The position numbers were made by a program, and so were the translations under genes. Source: Candidatus Woesearchaeota archaeon (GTDB lineage: Archaea; Nanobdellota; Nanobdellia; Woesearchaeales; UBA10216). From it: DNA of 34,968 nucleotides. The stretch spans positions 1-34,968 of the forward strand of contig JACPBY010000016.1 in NCBI GenBank assembly GCA_016180065.1. The letters are read 5' to 3'. This document shows positions 30,676 through 34,968 of this stretch, piece after piece (position 1 is the stretch's first letter; every line of letters starts with the position of its first letter). The notes under the pieces were generated by a model. The model did no database searches and was not told the DNA's origin. It worked only from the letters and a program-made list of their open reading frames with translations.

Positions 30676-31983
30676 TCATGCAACTGCTGTGGCAGCATAT
30701 GACAGTTTAGGCTTTTGAGGCATCAGGTCGTATTGCGCAAATGCGACCAGATTGTGCAGTGCGATGTCCAGGTCAACAAGCCGCGAGGGCAGTGTGCTTC
30801 TTACTAGTTCGTCCCTCTCGATGCCGCCTCTCACAGACCTTTCCAAGTCCTCTACAATAACCCCTCCCGTAGAGCCCCCGCTTGTTGTTCTTGTTCCATA
30901 GAACTTTCTGAATTCCTTCATTGCATCAGCAGGGATATGTAAGAACATTGGTAAGACTATAAATTCCCTGCCGGGCGGCTCGCCGCCAGCTAGTTGTCGC
31001 TGTGCTTTTCTCATGGTCCTGATTGCCGCAAAATGGGTGCTGTGGCTGAACCATTCCATGTCCCCTTTTCTGGCATCTTCTCCTGATTTCATGGGCCAGA
31101 GTGTTTCCTTTTCTGAGGTGCTCCTTGAGTAGAGGTCATAGCTCATGATGACAGCTTGAGGCGTAACAATGGCTGTTCTGTAGTTGCCATGATTCCTGTC
31201 GACTATGGGGATGTGGGAAAGCTCTATGTAGTGGGTCTTGCCGGGTTTGCTGATTGAGGGCACGTTTTGTATTATTGCCTCAGCTCCATCTTCCCACAAG
31301 TTCGTTGGCGTATACAAAGCTACTTCTCCAAGAACAACATCGTCTATGTTTGGCGGAAGCTGGTCAAGTAATTGTGCTCTGAAGATTGCGGCGAGGTGGG
31401 ATCTCCTGAACATTCGGCCTGTGTACTTGATGCCTTGCCGTTCGACGCCAACGAGTACGTCACCGACACGCGCTTCTTTTAAGCGCATGGCTTCAGCTTG
31501 TGCAGCTAGCATCGCGTTACTTGCATCGTTAATGCCGGCAAGCCTGGGTGCCTTTACGACAGGCTGTTCCTTTAAGAGTTTCATGCCGTTATAATGTGGC
31601 AGGATGTTGTTTTCTGGCGTTAAGCGAACTACGCGGTCAGGCGTGGCATTCATTCGCGCTTCTATGAGCCTGTTCCACGCATCCCTGTGTAATTGTTCGA
31701 GGTGGGCGTATTCGCCTGTGGGCAATAGTCCGCCCTGTGCTTTCCTGTGCACTCTATACTCTGGAGTGAGTTTTAAGTCCGGCTGCACTATCAGCCCTTT
31801 TTTAACTAGCATGGCGATAATGTCACCGCTACTGTTAAGGTAATCCTTCCATTTAAGTCCTGCCATTCGAACTTTTGGGCCAAGAAGTTCTTCAATTCCA
31901 GCCGGATGAACTACACCTCTGACTAAATTTGCCAGTTTTTCTTTGGTTCCTGCAGGCAATTCATCCTGTTCGACAGAGGCCAT
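30676..31983 (-). CDS. Large orphan protein, 435 residues
   Basis: Not recognised. ATG 31983 is preferred to a 51-residue longer frame because the longer frame overlaps the divergent MIP18-like gene, and a TATA element (GATATAAAC, minus TTTATATC, near 32009-32017) lies about 30 nt upstream. Visible: an N-terminal helical/winged-type region (LVRGVVHPAGIEELLGPKVR; MLVKKGLIVQPDLKLTPEYR), a central RxGDVLVGVERQGIKYTGRM barrel-like stretch, beta-rich segments (THYIELSHIPIVDRNHGNYR; AIVTPQAVIMSYDLYSR), and a C-terminal GTRTTSGGSTGGVIVEDLER with a Gly/Ser/Thr loop. Soluble, no signal peptide, no Cys cluster. The mix of an HTH-like start and a beta-rich core is only suggestive. Confidence 0.72.
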   Translation of the reverse strand: MASVEQDELPAGTKEKLANLVRGVVHPAGIEELLGPKVRMAGLKWKDYLNSSGDIIAMLVKKGLIVQPDLKLTPEYRVHRKAQGGLLPTGEYAHLEQLHRDAWNRLIEARMNATPDRVVRLTPENNILPHYNGMKLLKEQPVVKAPRLAGINDASNAMLAAQAEAMRLKEARVGDVLVGVERQGIKYTGRMFRRSHLAAIFRAQLLDQLPPNIDDVVLGEVALYTPTNLWEDGAEAIIQNVPSISKPGKTHYIELSHIPIVDRNHGNYRTAIVTPQAVIMSYDLYSRSTSEKETLWPMKSGEDARKGDMEWFSHSTHFAAIRTMRKAQRQLAGGEPPGREFIVLPMFLHIPADAMKEFRKFYGTRTTSGGSTGGVIVEDLERSVRGGIERDELVRSTLPSRLVDLDIALHNLVAFAQYDLMPQKPKLSYAATAVA

Positions 31984-32008
31984 TCTAACGCGGGATAATG
32001 CGTTTCCA

Positions 32009-32040
32009 GATATAAACCTTATTCTCGGCAGCTTTTTAAA
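32009..32040. promoter_or_regulatory. Divergent TATA boxes between the 435-aa orphan and the MIP18-like gene
   Basis: GATATAAAC (32009-32017) faces the minus-strand orphan at 31983. TTTTTAAA (32033-32040) is centred 26-27 nt before the plus-strand ATG 32063. The arrangement matches the other leaderless divergent pairs in this window. Confidence 0.5.
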
Positions 32041-32062
32041 TTGAGCCTGATTTACGGTTGCT

Positions 32063-32365
32063 ATGGCCCAGCTCACCAAAGCATCAGTCCTTGAGCAGCT
32101 CAAGACTGTCGAAGACCCCGAAATAAAATACAGCATCGTTGACCTCGGCCTGGTTTATGGCGTGAAGATAGACAAAGGCATGGTTGTTGTTGACATGACT
32201 TTTACCTCTCCTTCCTGCCCCCTGGGCCCTTTCATAATATCTGAAGTGGAAGCTGCAGTTAAGAAGCTTAAGGGCGCCAAGGGCGTTACAGTCAACATAG
32301 TCTGGGAGCCTTTATGGAGCCCGGAAAGGATGAGCGATGAGGCAAAGGTTGCATTGGGGATATAG
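32063..32365 (+). CDS. MIP18/SufT-like (DUF59) Fe-S assembly protein
   Basis: A 100-residue DUF59 protein that in related systems helps deliver or insert Fe-S clusters (SufT, eukaryotic CIA2/MIP18). The pattern is complete: KTVEDPEIKYSIVDLGLVYG, VVDMTFTSPSCPLGPFI with the single conserved Cys, and VNIVWEPLWSPERMSDEAK. ATG 32063 is 26-27 nt from TTTTTAAA. Its stop codon TAG begins a 14-bp hairpin (32363-32412), probably the transcript end. Candidate Fe-S clients in the window include the primase tail and perhaps the RpoD Cys cluster (inference). Confidence 0.93.
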   Translation: MAQLTKASVLEQLKTVEDPEIKYSIVDLGLVYGVKIDKGMVVVDMTFTSPSCPLGPFIISEVEAAVKKLKGAKGVTVNIVWEPLWSPERMSDEAKVALGI

Positions 32366-32492
32366 AGGACTTTGAATCACCCTTATTTATCACTTTTGTT
32401 CAAAGTCCTCTAAGACAATGTTGACAACGGTCAACAAGGTTCCGCCATAGGCAGAACCAACTTTGACTCTTTACAGGTGGATAATCAAAGTT
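32363..32492 (+). repeat. Array of four hairpins after the MIP18-like gene
   Basis: In order: a 14-bp stem TAGAGGACTTTGAA/TTCAAAGTCCTCTA with a 22-nt A/T-rich loop (32363-32412); TGTTGAC/GTCAACA (32419-32436, 4-nt loop); GGTTC-c-GCC/GGC-a-GAACC (32438-32458, one mismatch); and CAACTTTGA/TCAAAGTTG (32458-32493). ACTTTGA/TCAAAGT recurs in the first and last stems, so they could exchange partners. The first hairpin may be a terminator. The others, in a 213-nt gap before tRNA(Gly) that holds no convincing frame, may be an untranslated RNA or a palindrome-rich spacer. Confidence 0.5.
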
Positions 32493-32578
32493 GTCTATAA
32501 CGCCGCAGCAGCAACAATTTTAAATTACGGCTTTTTTATCCATAGGGGTTGATAAGGGATTCAGTAGCGGCCCTTATT

Positions 32579-32700
32579 ACGGCAGTGGTCCAGTGGTAGG
32601 ACAGAAGCTTCCCACAACCTTTTTGTTCGCTGCTGCTCAAAAGCTTGGCCAAAAAGGATGAAAAGAGCTTCTAATGCGGGTTCGATTCCCGCCTGCCGTA
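32579..32700 (+). tRNA. tRNA-Gly (CCC) with 51-nt intron
   Basis: Acceptor ACGGCAG (32579-32585) pairs perfectly with CTGCCGT (32693-32699), with discriminator A32700. D arm GTCC-AGTGGTA-GGAC; anticodon stem GAAGC/GCTTC with loop TTCCCA plus A, giving anticodon CCC; 4-nt variable region; T arm GCGGG-TTCGATT-CCCGC. The intron, about 32615-32665, sits at the canonical 37/38 position and has an internal stem CCTTTTTG/CAAAAAGG. No CCA is encoded. An A1-U72 first pair is unusual for tRNA(Gly). A possible promoter is TTTTTTATCC near 32531-32540, giving a short 5' leader in which ATAAGGG/CCCTTAT (32552-32577) can fold just before the tRNA. Confidence 0.93.
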
Positions 32701-32703
32701 TCA

Positions 32704-32726
32704 AAACCTTTTTGTTAAAAAGGTTT
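32704..32726 (+). terminator. A/T-rich hairpin directly after tRNA-Gly
   Basis: AAACCTTTTT and AAAAAGGTTT pair perfectly over 10 bp around a GTT loop, starting 4 nt beyond the tRNA. The T5 run on the plus strand suits archaeal termination. The arm is nearly the same as part of the tRNA(Gly) intron stem. It lies between the convergent tRNA and trkA genes. Confidence 0.55.
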
Positions 32727-32747
32727 ATCAAAAAAAACGATTGCGCT

Positions 32748-33413
32748 TCACTTAATCCTGAAGTGCTCGCAGAAGTGCTTCACGTCCTCGGTTTTGCCCA
32801 CCATCGTTACCTTGTCCTCTTTCCGGAAATTCAGGTTTGTTGACGGCACTACCGTCCTTTCAGTGCCGCGCTGTATTGCCAGCACAAGGACATTGAACTT
32901 TGTGCCTATATGCAGGTGCTTTATTGTTTTGTTCACAAACTGTTTCGGGACCTCAACCTCCTTTACCGCGTACTGGGGGGAGAGTTCGATGAATTCAAGC
33001 ACGTCAGAGCTCATGAGCTGCCATGCCAGCCTTTTGCCCGTGTCAACTTCAGGGTAAATCACCCTGTCAGCACCCACCTTTGCAAGGACCTTTCCGTGCT
33101 GTTCACTGTTCGCCTTCGCAACAACATAACTGACGCCGAGCTCTTCAAGGTTGAGTGTTGTGAGCACGCTTGCATCGACATCTTTGCCTATCGCAACAAC
33201 AACAGCATCACAATTGACTATCCCTGCCTCTTTCAGCGCATCTTTGTCCGTAGCATCTGCCTGCTTTGCAGATGTCACATAGTCCTTTACGCCGTTTATT
33301 TTTTCATTGCTTTTGTCTATTGCAAGCACATGCTGGCCTTCCTGCATCAGTGTAAGCGCAACACCTGTGCCGAACTTTCCCAGCCCTATCACGCCAAAAT
33401 TTTTCTTTGCCAT
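32748..33413 (-). CDS. trkA: TrkA/KtrA-type regulatory subunit of potassium uptake
   Basis: Cytoplasmic nucleotide-binding (RCK) subunit that gates the TrkH/KtrB channel. From ATG 33413 it has 221 residues: an N-terminal Rossmann domain with FGVIGLGKFGTGVA (GxGxxG) and AIDKSNEKI ending in the ribose-binding acidic residue, the conserved DATDKDALKEAGI, and a C-terminal TrkA_C domain (VKEVEVPKQFVNKTIKHL...KEDKVTMVGKTEDV). A TTG at 33431 is a weaker start. It lies 44 nt after the trkH stop on the same strand, so the two are probably one operon. Confidence 0.94.
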   Translation of the reverse strand: MAKKNFGVIGLGKFGTGVALTLMQEGQHVLAIDKSNEKINGVKDYVTSAKQADATDKDALKEAGIVNCDAVVVAIGKDVDASVLTTLNLEELGVSYVVAKANSEQHGKVLAKVGADRVIYPEVDTGKRLAWQLMSSDVLEFIELSPQYAVKEVEVPKQFVNKTIKHLHIGTKFNVLVLAIQRGTERTVVPSTNLNFRKEDKVTMVGKTEDVKHFCEHFRIK

Positions 33414-33457
33414 GTGCTTCTTTTCTCTCAACAGCCTCTTATAAAACTTTGTTTTTT

Positions 33458-34813
33458 CTACCCCACTACAGCATCCTCTTCAGGAAGCCTTGTCCGCTGG
33501 GAGGTTTTCCTGGCTAAAAAGAGGTGCAGCAGCGCAACAGGGCTTATCCTGCCTATGAACATCACAGCAGCCAGGATTATTTTTGCAGCACTGCTGAGGC
33601 TGGGCGTTATCCCTGTGCTCATGCCTGTTGTGCTGAATGCGGATATGGCCTCGAAGAGTATTTTTTCAAAGGCTTCAGGCTCGATAAGGCTGATAAGCAT
33701 GGAAGCCGCTGTTACAACTCCTGCAGCAGCGAATATTGTCACGAAAGACTTCGTTATTACGGCGTTGCTTATTCTCCTGCCGAAAATCTCAACATCAGTT
33801 TTGCCCTTCACAAACGATTCAGCCGTTCCTAATGCTATTGCAACAGTGGTTGTCTTCACTCCCCCTCCAGTCCCGCCAGGAGAGGAGCCTATGAACATGA
33901 GGATTCCCAGAAGCATCAGAGTTGTCAGTGCAACGTTGTCAAGGTTTGTTGTAACAAAGCCAGATGTTCTTGCAGTTGCAGAATGAAAAGCAGATATGGT
34001 TATCTTGTTAGCCATGCTTAGGCTGCCGAGTGTTTTTTCATTGCCTGATTCAATGAAATAAAACGTGGCAGCGCCAAGCAACAACAGCACAACGCTTGCA
34101 GTCAGGGCAATTTTTGTATGCAGGCTTAGCACCCTTTTCCTGTTCCTGAGCTTCTGCCACAAATCATCTATCACCAGGAAGCCCACCCCTCCTGCCAGCG
34201 TCAGGGAAATTATTGCGATGTTAACCCAGACATTGCCAGCATAGCCTGCAAGGCTGCTGAACCCGCCAAACAGGTCAAAGCCTGCATTGTTGAATGCCGA
34301 AACAGAATGAAATATGCCATACTTTGCAGCGGTTTTCACATCAGCATTTGCAGACCAGATTAAGGTCAAAGCAACTGCTCCTGCAATTTCAAAAAGCAGC
34401 ACGAACACAACAGTGTGTTTTGCAAACTTGTAGACGTCCCCCAGCGCTGGCAGGTTCATGGATTCCCGCATGTACATGCCTCCTGAAAGTTTCATGTTTC
34501 TTGCAAATATGAATAGAAAAGACATAAAAGTCATATAGCCCAGGCCCCCGATCTGTATCAGGAACAGTATTATGAGCTGGCCTGTTGGTGAGTAAAAGTC
34601 ATGGGTGTCCTTCACAACCAGCCCTGTTACCGTCGTTGCAGAAGTGGCTGTAAACAGTGCATCAACAAAGCCGGTCCTTGTGCCTTCCCGGGAAGAAAAA
34701 GGCATCATGAGAAGCAAGGTTCCTATGGCTATTATTGCAAGGAAGCTTACCGCTATCGCCTTTACAGGGTTGACTTTCTTTGCAAGGACTTTGTCGTAAG
34801 CCATCTTTGTCAT
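33458..34813 (-). CDS. trkH: TrkH/KtrB-type potassium (or sodium) uptake channel
   Basis: Membrane subunit of a K+ uptake system, 451 residues, with four repeated M1-P-M2 units. The four selectivity-filter segments are recognisable: SATTVTGLVV, SAFNNAGFDLF, TARTSGFVTT and SAFSTTGMSTG. An SSPGGTGGGVKTTTVAI loop follows the third pore, as in KtrB, where it gates the channel. ATG 34813 is used; ATG 34804 is possible. Two A/T-rich elements upstream (TTTTTAAATAG at 34818-34828; GTTTTAAAAGCC at about 34857-34868) leave the promoter undecided. Confidence 0.95.
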   Translation of the reverse strand: MTKMAYDKVLAKKVNPVKAIAVSFLAIIAIGTLLLMMPFSSREGTRTGFVDALFTATSATTVTGLVVKDTHDFYSPTGQLIILFLIQIGGLGYMTFMSFLFIFARNMKLSGGMYMRESMNLPALGDVYKFAKHTVVFVLLFEIAGAVALTLIWSANADVKTAAKYGIFHSVSAFNNAGFDLFGGFSSLAGYAGNVWVNIAIISLTLAGGVGFLVIDDLWQKLRNRKRVLSLHTKIALTASVVLLLLGAATFYFIESGNEKTLGSLSMANKITISAFHSATARTSGFVTTNLDNVALTTLMLLGILMFIGSSPGGTGGGVKTTTVAIALGTAESFVKGKTDVEIFGRRISNAVITKSFVTIFAAAGVVTAASMLISLIEPEAFEKILFEAISAFSTTGMSTGITPSLSSAAKIILAAVMFIGRISPVALLHLFLARKTSQRTRLPEEDAVVG

Positions 34814-34922
34814 AAACTATTTAAAAACCAACTGCCTGCTGTTTCCCTCATTAAGGCTTTTAAAACTTTGCAGGCGGCTCGCAGCAACATCTTTTAATAG
34901 CCGGCGTGTTTTCCGGAATTCT

Positions 34923-34968
34923 ATGGAGCAGGCAAAAGAGTTTCATGCAGTGATTGAGCACATAACAT
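34923..34968 (+). CDS. 5' end of an unidentified gene, cut by the window edge
   Basis: ATG 34923 opens a frame MEQAKEFHAVIEHIT that is still open at the last base. CTTTTAATAG at 34891-34900 is centred about 27 nt upstream, the same leaderless spacing seen for many genes here, which supports a real start. Fifteen residues are too few to name a family. Divergent from trkH. Confidence 0.5.
   Translation, partial: MEQAKEFHAVIEHIT

Noticed and set aside
32363-32492. CRISPR array
   Set aside because: The palindromes differ from one another and there are no equal repeats separated by spacers; the same holds for the clusters at 6269-6348 and 21749-21813.
32910-33986. 358-codon plus-strand frame across trkA and trkH
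   Set aside because: Antisense shadow of two clear potassium-uptake genes.

Overview
This 35 kb window is archaeal. It carries archaeal uS13, uS4, uS11, uL13 and uS9, the archaeal/eukaryotic-only eL18, RNA polymerase subunits Rpo3 (RpoD) and Rpo10 (RpoN), transcription factor E, an archaeal-type TrpRS, an archaeo-eukaryotic primase, a Hef-type helicase, a 7S SRP RNA, and two tRNA genes with introns at the canonical archaeal 37/38 position. Genes are very tightly packed. At least ten genes have an A/T-rich TATA element centred about 24-28 nt upstream of the chosen start, so many mRNAs are probably leaderless. A one-polypeptide primase (catalytic PriS part plus a PriL-like Fe-S tail) and a bacterial-type LeuRS suggest a small-genome DPANN-type archaeon. 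The phylum cannot be fixed from this window.

Layout. 1-3327 (minus): 3'-truncated topoisomerase I, then TrpRS. 3359-6440 (minus): a compact four-gene cassette of winged-helix regulator, polytopic membrane protein, GCS2-type glutamate-cysteine-ligase-like enzyme and AspA/AstE-like zinc amidohydrolase. It lies behind a leader with three tandem hairpins of equal design. 6457-8753 (minus): split transketolase and a COG1325-type RNA-binding protein, divergent from a presenilin-like GxGD protease (8806-9756, plus). 9791-10068: SRP RNA, followed by an orphan HTH-containing gene. 10856-14383 (minus): NAD kinase and LeuRS. 14476-14802: an orphan gene. 14812-18938 (minus): the classic archaeal cluster S13-S4-S11-RpoD-tRNA(Leu)-L18e-L13-S9-RpoN, in which rpoN is frameshifted. 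19047-23313: primase, Toprim protein, small zinc ribbon, TFE, HtpX and a YiiX-like papain-fold hydrolase. 23375-27387 (minus): Hef helicase and XPF-type nuclease as separate genes with a type II restriction-modification pair between them. 27430-30655: membrane protein, site-2 protease, orphan, TraB-family protein, PRC-barrel protein. 30676-32365: large orphan gene divergent from a MIP18/SufT-like gene. 32363-32726: hairpin-rich intergenic DNA with intron-containing tRNA(Gly). 32748-34813 (minus): TrkA/KtrA and TrkH/KtrB potassium uptake. 34923-end: the first codons of another gene.

The most distinctive features are the wHTH/membrane/GCS2/M14 cassette with its triple-hairpin leader, the restriction-modification pair between the two halves of Hef, repeated clusters of short perfect hairpins in otherwise very short intergenic spaces, and the broken rpoN reading frame.
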